Assembly (NCBI GenBank): GCA_018824305.1
Contig: JAHJGM010000033.1
Coordinates: forward strand, 1-52,765
DNA from: a bacterium
Lineage (GTDB): Bacteria > Campylobacterota > Campylobacteria > Campylobacterales > Sulfurimonadaceae
DNA: 52,765 nucleotides
Reading direction: 5' to 3'
Shown: positions 32,619-42,312 of the stretch, one piece after another
How the letters are laid out: the number at the start of each line of letters is the position of its first letter
Position numbering within the stretch: the stretch's first letter is position 1
Notes under the pieces: generated by a model
Database searches by the model: none
The model's input: only the letters and a program-made list of their open reading frames with translations
Told to the model about the DNA's origin: nothing
Translations under genes and position numbers: made by a program

Positions 32619-33848
32619 TTAGTTTATGTTTTCATCATTTGGTACATTTGCATTTTTGCTGCTTTCGATCTGGACACCATCTTTGTTTACATAATAGATG
32701 GGTTTATACTCTCCTATTAGCTCAGGTTTTGTTGCAGCTTTGAGATACAGATCTACACTTTGGTTCAAGTTGTCTTTGAGTTTGTCAAATGCGACCTTAT
32801 CTTTGCCTTTGAGTTTATTTGTGGTGACCCTTACCACACGAGCCGGATTTATCGCACGACCATTTTTATAGAGACCAAAGTGAAGATGCGGTCCCGTAGA
32901 GAGTCCCGTTGTGCCGACATAACCGATGATCTGTCCCTGCTTGACATATTTTCCTCGTCTTATACCGCTTTTAAAAGATTTTTGGTGCGCGTAAAGCGTT
33001 ACATAGCCATCTGTGTGGGATATCTTTATCAAGTTGCCATAGCCGTTTGTTCTGCCGCAAAATACGATTCTTCCGCTTCCTGCTGCAACGATAGGAGTAC
33101 CTGGGCGGGCTGCGTAATCTATACCCAGATGGGCACGGTATTTATGTAAGATGGGGTGCCATCTTTTGAGGGTAAAACCTGAGCTTATTCTCGCGCCTCT
33201 AACGGGACGGGCCAGTAAAAAGCCTTCCACTTCGGAGCCGCTTTCATCATAGAACCTGTCATCGGTATATCTATACACATAATGGCGTTTTTTGCCCATC
33301 TGGATCATCGATACATCCAGTGTCGGCATAGAAAAAGGCTTTCCTAGTCTGTACATACGGTCATAGATCATAACGAGTTTGTCACCCTTGTGGATATCTA
33401 CCTTGAAGTTTAGTGAGTTTTTAAATCCCTCTACAAAGATCTGTGCTATCTTTTTTGAGTTTGTCGCTTTGATGATGTCATAATAGGGAGAGTTGTTTAT
33501 CTCTAGAGTAAAGGCTTCTTTCTTTGTCTCGCTGATGATCGGTATGACCTCAAAATCGAGGTTTTCATGTTCTTTCGTGATGTGGATCTGAAGTTCGTCA
33601 TTGACGGGGATCAGTATCTGTTCGATCGATCCGTTATTATCTTCTAAAATCTGATAGTTAACACCTGTTCTGATCTCCTCCGTGATCTGTTTGTCATCTT
33701 TGTCGAGGTTATAATAAAGCGGCTTGTTTGATAAATTTAATCTTTGAAGGAACATAAGATAGGTTTCTCCGTCATCCCAACGAAGATATTTGACTTGCGA
33801 TGAAAAAAGAACCATCGGAATAAAAAAAAGTAACAAAAAACGTAACAT
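32619..33848 (-). CDS. M23 metallopeptidase, Csd3-like cell-shape endopeptidase
   Basis: A 409-residue periplasmic enzyme with a signal peptide (about residues 1-16), a long N-terminal region that in Csd3/HdpA blocks the active site, and a LytM/M23 domain. Zinc and catalytic motifs are HLGIDYAARPGTP (HxxxD), TLYAHQ, and GPHLHFGLY (HxH). It is likely to cut peptidoglycan crosslinks or trim stems and so to shape helical cells, by analogy with Helicobacter. ATG 33848 follows AGG at eight bases; a TTG one codon earlier is possible. It diverges from the PgbA-like gene, as in Helicobacter. Confidence 0.9.
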   Translation of the reverse strand: MLRFLLLFFIPMVLFSSQVKYLRWDDGETYLMFLQRLNLSNKPLYYNLDKDDKQITEEIRTGVNYQILEDNNGSIEQILIPVNDELQIHITKEHENLDFEVIPIISETKKEAFTLEINNSPYYDIIKATNSKKIAQIFVEGFKNSLNFKVDIHKGDKLVMIYDRMYRLGKPFSMPTLDVSMIQMGKKRHYVYRYTDDRFYDESGSEVEGFLLARPVRGARISSGFTLKRWHPILHKYRAHLGIDYAARPGTPIVAAGSGRIVFCGRTNGYGNLIKISHTDGYVTLYAHQKSFKSGIRRGKYVKQGQIIGYVGTTGLSTGPHLHFGLYKNGRAINPARVVRVTTNKLKGKDKVAFDKLKDNLNQSVDLYLKAATKPELIGEYKPIYYVNKDGVQIESSKNANVPNDENIN

Positions 33849-33871
33849 CAATTAACCTAAAAATAAAATAG

Positions 33872-33877
33872 ATTGTA
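33872..33877 (-). promoter_or_regulatory. -10 box of the M23 gene
   Basis: TACAAT on the minus strand, giving a start near 33865 and a leader of about 17 bases, in the 146-base divergent gap. Confidence 0.4.
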
Positions 33878-33963
33878 AGACTATCAAAACTTGACTTATA
33901 AAAGACTTCTTTGCCGCTTTATGAAATATAATAAGTTAAGCAAAAAGTCTAAGGTTTCTTTGA

Positions 33964-33969
33964 TATAAT
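33964..33969 (+). promoter_or_regulatory. -10 box of the PgbA-like gene
   Basis: TATAAT with a start near 33976. The 19-base leader carries a weak AGAGAG ribosome site. Confidence 0.5.
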
Positions 33970-33994
33970 CCAAAGAAAAAAAGAGAGAATTTTT

Positions 33995-34798
33995 ATGGTT
34001 AGATATTTAGCGTTATTTTTGTCACTGTATATGATCGGTTTTGCTAGTTCAATATCACAGCCTATTATAGGTGTAGACGAGGATAAGGCTACTATTAAAA
34101 TAGATAATGTCGATGTGGGAATGAGCGGTTTTGTAATAAAACATATAGATGAGAATCATAGTCTGATACTTAAAAGTGCAGTTGTAAAGAGCTTTGATAA
34201 AGAGGCAAAGACAGCGGTCTTAAAACTAAGCAGTTATGATGTTTTGAAGCAAAACTCTTTGCCGAGCGGCAAATGGGATGTCTCCATCGGAGATGAAGCG
34301 GTGCTTGCATATGGATATTCAAGAGCAGTTCTGATCGCGCCGAACGAGGAGATATATCATCGTATAACAAAGGCTTTGCCTACATTAGAATGGGTACATC
34401 CCGATCTTTTTGCTACGATGCTTTCATCTAACGGTCATCCGACACCTTTGAAAAAGGATTTTAAAGATATGTGCGAAGCGGCATCTGTCGGTCTTTTATA
34501 TTTCTATATACACGAAAATCTTTTTACGCTTGATTGCCAAAGCATGTCGATACTTCAAATAACTGCCGCTCCACTCAAACAAGAGTCTCTGCAGTTACCG
34601 TTTTACTCACGGGTAGAGAAGATAAATGCAAACTGGTTCGGTAAAGGAAGCGGCAGACTTGACGCGTATGATCCCTTTTATTATGAGTATTTGGTAGAAA
34701 ATAATCCGAAAAACGAAGAGCTTTATAATCTCATAAAAAACAAAGAACAAAATTTGACCTCTCTTTTAAATGATTTTGATATCAAGGATGAAAAGTGA
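33995..34798 (+). CDS. PgbA N-terminal-domain-like surface protein
   Basis: A 267-residue protein with a signal peptide (about residues 1-18) and a domain I associate with the N-terminal part of Helicobacter PgbA, annotated as plasminogen-binding. Supporting context: the gene lies between a Csd3-like peptidase and glcD, as pgbA does in Helicobacter. It lacks the long charged C-terminal tail of PgbA to which plasminogen binding is usually ascribed, so that activity should not be assumed. The native role in a free-living cell may be envelope-related. It overlaps glcD by four bases. Confidence 0.72.
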   Translation: MVRYLALFLSLYMIGFASSISQPIIGVDEDKATIKIDNVDVGMSGFVIKHIDENHSLILKSAVVKSFDKEAKTAVLKLSSYDVLKQNSLPSGKWDVSIGDEAVLAYGYSRAVLIAPNEEIYHRITKALPTLEWVHPDLFATMLSSNGHPTPLKKDFKDMCEAASVGLLYFYIHENLFTLDCQSMSILQITAAPLKQESLQLPFYSRVEKINANWFGKGSGRLDAYDPFYYEYLVENNPKNEELYNLIKNKEQNLTSLLNDFDIKDEK

Positions 34799-36180
34799 TA
34801 GATAAAAAACACTTAGAAAACTTTGCAGGTATTGTCGGCAGTGAAAATATATACAGTGATAAAGCACATTTGTTGGCGTACTCTTACGATGCGACACGTG
34901 AACGTTTTGAGCCTGATGCCGTGATCTTTCCTCGTCACGAGCAGGATGTGAGCGATGTCCTGAAATATTGTAACGAACATAGGATCGTCATCGTTCCGCG
35001 CGGAGCAGGCAGCGGTTTTACAGGCGGAGCGCTTCCAAGCAGCGGCGGTATCGTACTTGCTATGGAAAAACATATGAACAAGATCTTAGAAATCGATATG
35101 CAAAATATGGTCGCGGTCGTTCAGCCGGGTGTCATCAACATGGAACTCCAACGTGCCGTTGAAGCCGTCGGTCTGTTTTATCCGCCGGATCCGGCTTCTC
35201 AAGAATATTCGACATTAGGCGGAAACGTCAGTGAAAACGCAGGCGGGATGCGTGCTGCAAAATATGGGATCACAAAAGACTATGTCATGGCGATGCGCGC
35301 TGTACTTCCAAACGGTGATGTCATAAAAGCCGGTAAAAAGACGATCAAAGATGTCGCAGGTTATAACATCAGCGGTATTCTGATCGCTTCAGAGGGTACG
35401 CTTGCCGTAACGACGGAGATCACATTAAAACTTCTTTCAAAACCAAAGCTTACAAAAACAGCGATGGGGATATTTGACAGTGTACATCAGGCGATGGAAG
35501 CGGTCTATAAGACGATGGCGAGCGGTGTGACACCTGTCGCGATGGAGTTTTTGGACAATCTTACCATCCGTGCAGTCGAACAGACTTTCAAAAAAGGTCT
35601 TCCTGTGGATGCGGGGGCTATTTTGGTGACTGATGTGGATGGAAATATGGAAGATGATCTGGAGTTTCAGCTCGCAATTATTGAAAAAGTATTTCGTGAA
35701 AACGGATGCAGTGATTTTAAGATAGCTACTACAAAAGCAGAAGCGGCCGATCTTTGGTTTGCAAGACGTAACGCTTCACCGAGTTTAAGTGTTTATGGAA
35801 GCAAAAAGTTGAATGAAGACGTCACTGTGCCTCGTTCGGCGCTTCCTGCATTGCTGGAGAGATTTTATGCGATCGCTGAAAAATACAATGTAAAGATCCC
35901 GTGTTTTGGACATACGGGAGATGGGAATGTCCATACAAACGTTATGGTAGACGGCAAAGACCCTGAACAGGTTAAAATTGCTTATAAAGCTATTGAAGAG
36001 GTGTTTCAGGCTACAATAGACTTAGGCGGAACCCTAAGCGGGGAACACGGTATCGGTCTTGCAAAGGCTCCATACATGCATATGGCGTTTACACAGGAGG
36101 AGATGAACCTTTTTAAAGCGATAAAAAAAGCGTTTGATCCAAACAATATACTCAATCCTTCAAAAATGGGACTTGATTAG
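34795..36180 (+). CDS. glcD: FAD-linked oxidase GlcD (glycolate / D-lactate dehydrogenase subunit)
   Basis: A 461-residue FAD enzyme of the VAO/PCMH family that oxidises 2-hydroxy acids. The FAD-binding part (about residues 35-215) shows VPRGAGSGFTGGALPSSGG and STLGGNVSENAGGMRAAKYG. The C-terminal part ends with HGDG-like GHTGDGNVHTN, SGEHGIGLAK and FDPNNILNPSKM. The start is GTG at 34795, with AAGGA seven bases upstream, overlapping the previous stop. Partner subunits glcE/glcF are not here, so it may act with a separate iron-sulfur protein or alone; glycolate and D-lactate cannot be told apart. Confidence 0.93.
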   Translation: MIDKKHLENFAGIVGSENIYSDKAHLLAYSYDATRERFEPDAVIFPRHEQDVSDVLKYCNEHRIVIVPRGAGSGFTGGALPSSGGIVLAMEKHMNKILEIDMQNMVAVVQPGVINMELQRAVEAVGLFYPPDPASQEYSTLGGNVSENAGGMRAAKYGITKDYVMAMRAVLPNGDVIKAGKKTIKDVAGYNISGILIASEGTLAVTTEITLKLLSKPKLTKTAMGIFDSVHQAMEAVYKTMASGVTPVAMEFLDNLTIRAVEQTFKKGLPVDAGAILVTDVDGNMEDDLEFQLAIIEKVFRENGCSDFKIATTKAEAADLWFARRNASPSLSVYGSKKLNEDVTVPRSALPALLERFYAIAEKYNVKIPCFGHTGDGNVHTNVMVDGKDPEQVKIAYKAIEEVFQATIDLGGTLSGEHGIGLAKAPYMHMAFTQEEMNLFKAIKKAFDPNNILNPSKMGLD

Positions 36181-36199
36181 AAGATTTAATGGATAGATG

Positions 36200-37003
36200 A
36201 TGAAAAATAAAAAAGAGCTAACGGATATAACCAATCATGTAAAATATCAACTCTCAGACATTGAAGTCGCTCCGCCTCTTTTATATAAGGCGTTATTTAC
36301 GAATATGCTGTTAAAACATGACGTGAATATAGAGGACGAAGAGCATCTTGTCAACAAGATATTGGATGAAAAGCTAGCTGCCATCAACTCAATTCAGGAA
36401 ACTACATCGGCAAATATAGCAAAACTCGATAGTAATGCACAAGAAGCGATTACCGCCATAAAAGAGAAAGATGAAAACAAGCTTGAAGCCATACTAGAAG
36501 AGATGACTTCTCTTCGCAAAGAGGTCGAAAAGTTAAAAAAATCTGTCTTTACCGATACTTTGACTAAAGCGCATAACAGACAATGGCTACATGCGAAATA
36601 TATTAACGGCAATGAATATTTCAACACTTCCGGAATAATGATCTTCATAGATATGAATGGTTTTAAAGAGATAAACGATAATTACGGTCATATAGCGGGT
36701 GATAAGGTCTTAGAATTTACCGCTATGCATCTAAAAAAGACAAAAGCCGATCTCATCAGATACGGCGGAGATGAGTTTTTGATCATCTTCAGAGATGACG
36801 TATCATTAGATCAGGTAAAGCTACTGATGGATACCAATAGAGAACTCTTGATGAAAAAAGAGTTAAAATTTAAAGAAAACAGTTTTCATATAAGTTATTC
36901 GTACGGCATGACATCGTTTAAAAAGAATGATAATTTTCAAGATATCCTCTCTGTCCTTGACACATTGATGTACGAGGATAAAGAGCAGATAAAGAAGCTA
37001 TAG
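36200..37003 (+). CDS. Diguanylate cyclase (GGDEF domain)
   Basis: A 267-residue cytoplasmic protein. The first half is helical with a coiled coil (about residues 60-115, repeated Glu/Lys/Ala heptads). The second half is a GGDEF domain with an intact RYGGDEF site, and the preceding FIDMNGFKEINDNYGHIAGD motif carries the metal and substrate residues. No RxxD inhibitory site is present at the usual distance. The N-terminal half is unassigned. Of two adjacent ATGs (36197 and 36200), the second has better spacing to GGA. It lies 19 bases after glcD and may be co-transcribed. Confidence 0.9.
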   Translation: MKNKKELTDITNHVKYQLSDIEVAPPLLYKALFTNMLLKHDVNIEDEEHLVNKILDEKLAAINSIQETTSANIAKLDSNAQEAITAIKEKDENKLEAILEEMTSLRKEVEKLKKSVFTDTLTKAHNRQWLHAKYINGNEYFNTSGIMIFIDMNGFKEINDNYGHIAGDKVLEFTAMHLKKTKADLIRYGGDEFLIIFRDDVSLDQVKLLMDTNRELLMKKELKFKENSFHISYSYGMTSFKKNDNFQDILSVLDTLMYEDKEQIKKL

Positions 37004-37006
37004 ATT

Positions 37007-40000
37007 TTATTTTATAATATATTTTTGTTTGATGTAGATCTCGTAAAGTATAGGTATTATCAGCAAGCTTAATACCGACGATGTAATAATTCCTCCGATC
37101 ATAGGTGCTGCGATACGCTGCATGATCTCGCTTCCCACACTACTGCTGTACATGATCGGCAAAAGCCCTGCAATGATGGCAAATACCGTCATGAGTTTTG
37201 GTCTCAGACGACGAACAGCCCCCTCATAAACTGCATCTTTGAGATCTGCCGCATTAAAATCTGCACCGTTTTTTTCTAATGAGTCTTTGACACTTTGCTG
37301 CAGATAGACGATCATAACGATTGCAGATTCGGAGGCGATTCCAAGAAGTGCCAAAAATCCTACGATCACAGCAATACTCATACTGAAATGCAGAAGATAC
37401 ATAAATACAAGACCGCCTAAAAGTGCAAAGGGAAGCGTAAAAAATACGATCAGCGAAGCGATGGCATCTTTGAGAGCAAAATAAATAAGGATCAAAACGA
37501 TAAGAATGACGGCAGGGATGATCCAGATGATTTTTGCCATTGCAGATTCAAGATACTGGTTTTCTCCTGCAAACTCCATGTAGTAGCCATCAGGAAGCTT
37601 GATATCTTTTAAGACCTCTTGAGCTTTTGTCTTGTACTCGGATGAACTGACGCCCTCTTTTGGAGTGATATAGATATAGGTCACGGGAAGCGCCATCTCA
37701 CTTTTGATGATGGAGGGACTCTCTTTATATGTCACCTCTGCAAAGGTAGAGAGCGGTACAAATCCAAGAGGTGTTTTTATCATGATATTTTTGATAGCAC
37801 TCAGGGAATCTCGTTCATTCTCTTCAAGTCTCATAGTGATCGCATAACGCTCCAGTCCCTTATAAAGAGTAGAGATTTTAGTACCGCCGATAGCTAAAGA
37901 TGTGTAGCTAAGCAGTGTGTCTTTTGTGATGTTGTATCTTTTTAGAGCTTCCTCATCAATATCGATGTTTAAGTAGTAACCGGCAGTCGTCTTGTCAGCA
38001 AATACGGACATAGTCATATCTAAAGCTTTGAGCTTTTGTTCGATCTGACCGGCAAAAAACTGCAGTTTTTTGGAATCGTTGCCGTAGAGTTTTATCCCGA
38101 TAGGAGTACGAATACCGCTCAGCAGCATATCGATGCGTCCCTTGATGGGATATGTCCAAGAGTTTACAAGTCCTGCTACATGTAAAGCACTCTCCATCTC
38201 CTCTTGGAGTTTCTTATATGTCATCCCTTTGCGCCACACTGATTGCGGTTTAAAAGTAATGATGGTCTCAAGCATCCCAAGGGGTGCAGGGTCCGTAGCT
38301 GTATCTGCGCGTCCTCCTTTTCCAAAGACCGTGTCTACTTCGGGAAAGCTTTTGAGTATCTTGTCCGTTCTTTGTGTGAGCTCTTTGCTTAGATCGATGC
38401 TTGTCCCATAGGGGGTAACGGGCATATACATAAATGTCTCTTCGTTAAGGGTGGGCATAAACTCCCACTTTAAAGAGTTATAAAGAGGAACCGTGGCGGC
38501 TAATGACACAAGGAGTAAAATAAGGATGATATATTTAAACCTGAGGCCAAATGTCAAAAGTGGATGATATAAAAATGTAAAAAAGCGGTTTAAAATGTTT
38601 TTCTCTTCCGAGGGGATCTTGCCGCCTAAAAAATAGATCATCAGTACGGGAACAAGTGTTATGGCAAGAATGGCACCGGCACTCATGGCAAAGGTTTTCG
38701 TAAATGCCAGAGGAGAAAAAAGCATCCCCTCCTGACCGCTTAAAGAAAAGATCGGAAGAAAGGAGACGACGACAAGAACGAGTGCAAAAAAGATGGGACG
38801 GCCGACTAGTTGTGACGATTCTATGATGGCGGCGATTCTCTCTTTTTTGCCTACTTCTCCTTTTTCCTGAAGTTTAAAAAGAGTTTGGTGGGCGTTTTCT
38901 ATCATGATGATGGAAGCGTCCACCATCGCCCCGATAGCGATGGCAATACCGCCAAGACTCATGATATTTGAGCCGATGCCAAAGAGCTTCATCAGTAAAA
39001 ATGTCATACCGATGGTAATAGGCAGTACGATAAGTACGATAAGTGAACTTCTTAGATGCATCAAAAACAGTGCGATGACGATTATGACGATGAGAGACTC
39101 TTCAAAAAGCGTGTGCTTGAGCGTATCTACAGCTTTGTCGATCAGGCTTGATCTGTCATAGGTCGTCGTGATCTTGACATCTTGAGTTTCAAGAAACTTC
39201 AGTCTTTTTTTGACATTTTGGATAGTCCTGTAGACATCAGCCCCGTATCTTACGATGACGATCCCGCCGACCACTTCTCCCTCGCCGTTTAGATCGGCCA
39301 TGCCTCGTCTGCTTGCGGGGATCTTTTCTACTCTTGCTATATTGCCAAGAGTGACGGGCATACCATCTTTAGTGGTAATAACGAGATCTCTGATCTCATC
39401 GAGATCATGGACATACCCTTTTGCCTGAACCATCCATTCATAGCCGTTCTTTACGACGATGCGCCCGCCTGTGTTATCGTTGTTTTGTTTGAGTGTCTTT
39501 GCAATATCTTGTATGCCCAGATCGTATCGCACAAGCATATCGTTTTTGATGCTGACCTGATAGGTCGGGATAAAACCGCCTATGGTCGCAACTTCACTCA
39601 CTCCCTCAACACCCAAAAGGGCGTTTTTATAGTAGTAATCTTGCAGCGTCCTGAGCTGTGCGAGATTTTTTGTCTTTGAAGAGAGTGCGTATTCGTAGAC
39701 CCAGCCTACACCGCTTGCATCCGGTCCCAGTGAGACCTGCATGTTTTGCGGCAGGGTCGATCCGATGGAAGAGAGCTGTTCTAAGACTCTGCTTCTTGCC
39801 TCATAGATATCGCTTCCCTCTTTAAAAATGATGTAGATAAGTGCGTTTTCATAGCTGGAAAATCCTCTTACCGTCTTTATGTTTGGAGTTGAGAGCAGGG
39901 CGGTGATGAGAGGATATGTTCCCTGTTGGTCTATGATGTCCGGTGATTGCCCCGCCCATTTTATCTGAAGTATGACTTGCGGGGGAGAGATGTCCGGAAG

Positions 40001-40114
40001 TGCGTCAAGTGCAGTGTTTTTCATCGACCATATAGAACTTCCGATGATGATGAGCGTAAAGATAAGAAGTAAAAATCTGTTCTTTACACTAAGTTCTATC
40101 AGTTTTTCTATCAT
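37007..40114 (-). CDS. cusA: Heavy-metal RND efflux pump, CusA type
   Basis: A 1035-residue inner-membrane RND pump. The TM4 signature GAMVDASIIMIENAH matches the Cu(I)/Ag(I) subgroup (HME4), whereas the zinc/cobalt/nickel group has a different sequence there. Two porter-domain methionines line up with those that bind Cu(I)/Ag(I) in E. coli CusA: APLGML and RIDMLLSG. I could not locate the third with confidence. It exports metal through CusB and CusC using proton import. The start is ATG 40114, six bases after AGGAG; another ATG is at 40117. It is the last gene of the fixH-like/cusC/cusB/cusA operon. Confidence 0.94.
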   Translation of the reverse strand: MIEKLIELSVKNRFLLLIFTLIIIGSSIWSMKNTALDALPDISPPQVILQIKWAGQSPDIIDQQGTYPLITALLSTPNIKTVRGFSSYENALIYIIFKEGSDIYEARSRVLEQLSSIGSTLPQNMQVSLGPDASGVGWVYEYALSSKTKNLAQLRTLQDYYYKNALLGVEGVSEVATIGGFIPTYQVSIKNDMLVRYDLGIQDIAKTLKQNNDNTGGRIVVKNGYEWMVQAKGYVHDLDEIRDLVITTKDGMPVTLGNIARVEKIPASRRGMADLNGEGEVVGGIVIVRYGADVYRTIQNVKKRLKFLETQDVKITTTYDRSSLIDKAVDTLKHTLFEESLIVIIVIALFLMHLRSSLIVLIVLPITIGMTFLLMKLFGIGSNIMSLGGIAIAIGAMVDASIIMIENAHQTLFKLQEKGEVGKKERIAAIIESSQLVGRPIFFALVLVVVSFLPIFSLSGQEGMLFSPLAFTKTFAMSAGAILAITLVPVLMIYFLGGKIPSEEKNILNRFFTFLYHPLLTFGLRFKYIILILLLVSLAATVPLYNSLKWEFMPTLNEETFMYMPVTPYGTSIDLSKELTQRTDKILKSFPEVDTVFGKGGRADTATDPAPLGMLETIITFKPQSVWRKGMTYKKLQEEMESALHVAGLVNSWTYPIKGRIDMLLSGIRTPIGIKLYGNDSKKLQFFAGQIEQKLKALDMTMSVFADKTTAGYYLNIDIDEEALKRYNITKDTLLSYTSLAIGGTKISTLYKGLERYAITMRLEENERDSLSAIKNIMIKTPLGFVPLSTFAEVTYKESPSIIKSEMALPVTYIYITPKEGVSSSEYKTKAQEVLKDIKLPDGYYMEFAGENQYLESAMAKIIWIIPAVILIVLILIYFALKDAIASLIVFFTLPFALLGGLVFMYLLHFSMSIAVIVGFLALLGIASESAIVMIVYLQQSVKDSLEKNGADFNAADLKDAVYEGAVRRLRPKLMTVFAIIAGLLPIMYSSSVGSEIMQRIAAPMIGGIITSSVLSLLIIPILYEIYIKQKYIIK

Positions 40115-40123
40115 CATAAACTC

Positions 40124-41110
40124 CTAATACAGTCCGTTTATCTGTGCGTCGCTGTCCATCATAAAGAGTGCATTGTCTACGACTTCATCACCCTCGTTGA
40201 GACCCTTGATTATGTAAGTATGAGCATCCATCTCTTTTGCCTCTATGACTTTTGGTTCATACTCCCCTTCATATTCTCCTTTAATAAACACGTAATGTTT
40301 CGCGTTTTTAAAGATGACGGCAGTCGAGGGAAGCGTGAGATAACTCTTTTTTTGCATATCTGTCATGACACTCACATACATGTCGGGAAGCAGAAGATCA
40401 TCTCTGTTTTTTACATCGAGGCGCAGAGTCAGAAGAGCATCTTTTTTGCTGAGTTTTGGGTAAAGCATCTCTTTTGTCGCTTGAAAGTCTCCCACGGGAG
40501 AGATGATCTTAAATCCTGTAAAACTTGAGACAAGGTTGATGTCTTGTGGATAGATGGCGACCTCTACCCAGACATCTTCAAGACTTACAAGTGAAAAAAG
40601 TTTTTGTTTCATTGCAAAGCCTGAACCGTTTACGACGTTTTTTTCAAATAAGTATCCGCTGATGGGTGCATAGATATTGGTGTATCGTGATACTTTTTCA
40701 TCCGTTTGTATGGCATCTATCTCCTCTTTTGATACCCCTAAAAGCAGAAGTTTCTCTTTTGCACTTTCTAGCATCGCCTTGTTGGGGATTCTTTTCGTGT
40801 AATTGAGAGTATTGAGATACTCCTCTTTTGCACGCAGTACTTCGGGAGAGTAAACGGTTGCCAAAAGAGAGCCTTTTGTTACGTACATGTAGAGCTTGTC
40901 GGCTTTTAGAACTTCGATATATCCGCCAAATCTCGGACTTACGTCATAGACAAGAGCATCGTTTTCTTTGATGTAGCCGTAGTATTTTTTACTCTGGGCC
41001 GTCTCGATCTTTTTGACTTTTACGGTCTGTACGCTAAAGAGCTGTTCTACCGTCGCATCTTTAGCAAATATGCTTACATGTAAGAAAAGCAGGATATAAA
41101 GAACTCTCAT
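40124..41110 (-). CDS. cusB: RND efflux membrane-fusion protein, CusB type
   Basis: A 328-residue periplasmic adaptor with a signal peptide (about residues 1-17). It has a short barrel-sandwich with PRFGGYIEVLKAD and YAPISGYLFEKNVVNG, and a compact alpha-helical part (KEEYLNTLNY...LLLLGVSKEEI) as in the CusB subgroup. It links CusA to CusC and in E. coli also hands metal to the pump. The N-terminal methionine-rich site of E. coli CusB is not obvious here, and the FixH-like protein upstream may cover that role. It overlaps cusC by four bases. The 12-base palindrome CTTACATGTAAG lies within the signal-peptide codons. Confidence 0.9.
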   Translation of the reverse strand: MRVLYILLFLHVSIFAKDATVEQLFSVQTVKVKKIETAQSKKYYGYIKENDALVYDVSPRFGGYIEVLKADKLYMYVTKGSLLATVYSPEVLRAKEEYLNTLNYTKRIPNKAMLESAKEKLLLLGVSKEEIDAIQTDEKVSRYTNIYAPISGYLFEKNVVNGSGFAMKQKLFSLVSLEDVWVEVAIYPQDINLVSSFTGFKIISPVGDFQATKEMLYPKLSKKDALLTLRLDVKNRDDLLLPDMYVSVMTDMQKKSYLTLPSTAVIFKNAKHYVFIKGEYEGEYEPKVIEAKEMDAHTYIIKGLNEGDEVVDNALFMMDSDAQINGLY

Positions 41111-42303
41111 AATTTTTCTCCCGTCAGTGCATCCAAAGATGCTTTTGTCTTGTTAAACTCAGCGGTCACGCCGATGAGCTGTTCCTCGAGCTTTAGTTTT
41201 TTGTTCAGTACATCGATGTATTCAAAAAGCGTGTCACCGTTTTTGACCGAATCCTCTACAAGCTCAAAGAGATGTTCGATCTGCGGCATAGACTCCCGTG
41301 TGATGATCTGATACACCCCATAGCCGTTTTGCATCTTTTCATAGAGTTGAGCGATGTTTGAGCTCAATTTTTCCTTGAGATCATTCTCTTCAAAGCTTTT
41401 GGCAAGAAGCAGTTTTCTCGCCGCCTCTTCACTCTCTTTTTCGCTTCCGTACAGCGGCAGTGATGCACCGATGGAGATGCTCGCATAATCAGGATGGTTC
41501 TCTCTGTAATAATATCCTGCTTGTATGTAGGGGTCTATTTTACTTGAGAGCTCTTGTATATGGAGCTGTGCTTTTTGTATGGCGACTTCGGCATCTTTTA
41601 CATGCAGAGCACTTGAGTTTAGGAGTTTCTCTTGATAAAATACCAAACTTTGCGGTTTGCTTACATGTAGGGAAAGTTCTAGATCATCGATTTTTTCTCC
41701 TGCAAGGTAGGAGAGCTTTTCATAAAGAGCATTTTTGAGACTCAGCAGTGAACTTTTTTTGATCTTTTGTTCGCTCAAAGCCAGTTTTGCGGACATCAGC
41801 GCCAAGTGGGTGTTGCTTGAAGTGATGTTATAGGCTTCGTTGAGTGAGATGTTTCGGTTTGTGATCTCTATATATGAATCTAAAATATCGACTCGTTTTT
41901 CTACTTCCCAAAGAGAGTATGCCGTTATTTTTATCTCTTTGGCAAGTTCTGATTTCAGGTTCTCTAAAGTCATGTCCAAAAATCTTTGTTCCGATTCCAC
42001 TTTCTGCGTCTGGGCATCCCGTTTTCCAAAATAGGGGATCTTTTGTTTGATATTTACGGAGCTAAACTGCATCGGTTCCAGCGTTCTGTCTGAGGGATTG
42101 TCAAACTGGATGTCGTTTAGTGTGAAGGAAAGATCGGGATTTGAGAAGTTGCGTGAGATGCTTTTTTGATTCTCGATCGCAGACAACCTCTCCTGCATAC
42201 TCTTTAGCGAGGTATGGTTGCCTAGAGAATACTCTATGATGGAGTCAAGCGTCTGGGCTTGCAACAGAGCAACAAATCCAAGCAAAAAGATGAATGTTTT
42301 CAT
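41107..42303 (-). CDS. cusC: TolC-family outer-membrane efflux protein, CusC type
   Basis: A 398-residue TolC-like protein with a signal peptide (about residues 1-16) and two halves of long coiled helices. It has the QKIPYFGKRD segment and the GASLPLYGSEKE stretch typical of CusC/CzcC-type channels. No lipobox cysteine is visible at the signal peptide end. It completes the tripartite metal pump. It lies nine bases after the FixH-like gene and overlaps cusB. It is somewhat short for TolC but normal for metal-type members of this phylum. Confidence 0.9.
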   Translation of the reverse strand: MKTFIFLLGFVALLQAQTLDSIIEYSLGNHTSLKSMQERLSAIENQKSISRNFSNPDLSFTLNDIQFDNPSDRTLEPMQFSSVNIKQKIPYFGKRDAQTQKVESEQRFLDMTLENLKSELAKEIKITAYSLWEVEKRVDILDSYIEITNRNISLNEAYNITSSNTHLALMSAKLALSEQKIKKSSLLSLKNALYEKLSYLAGEKIDDLELSLHVSKPQSLVFYQEKLLNSSALHVKDAEVAIQKAQLHIQELSSKIDPYIQAGYYYRENHPDYASISIGASLPLYGSEKESEEAARKLLLAKSFEENDLKEKLSSNIAQLYEKMQNGYGVYQIITRESMPQIEHLFELVEDSVKNGDTLFEYIDVLNKKLKLEEQLIGVTAEFNKTKASLDALTGEKL

Positions 42304-42312
42304 ATCCGTTCT

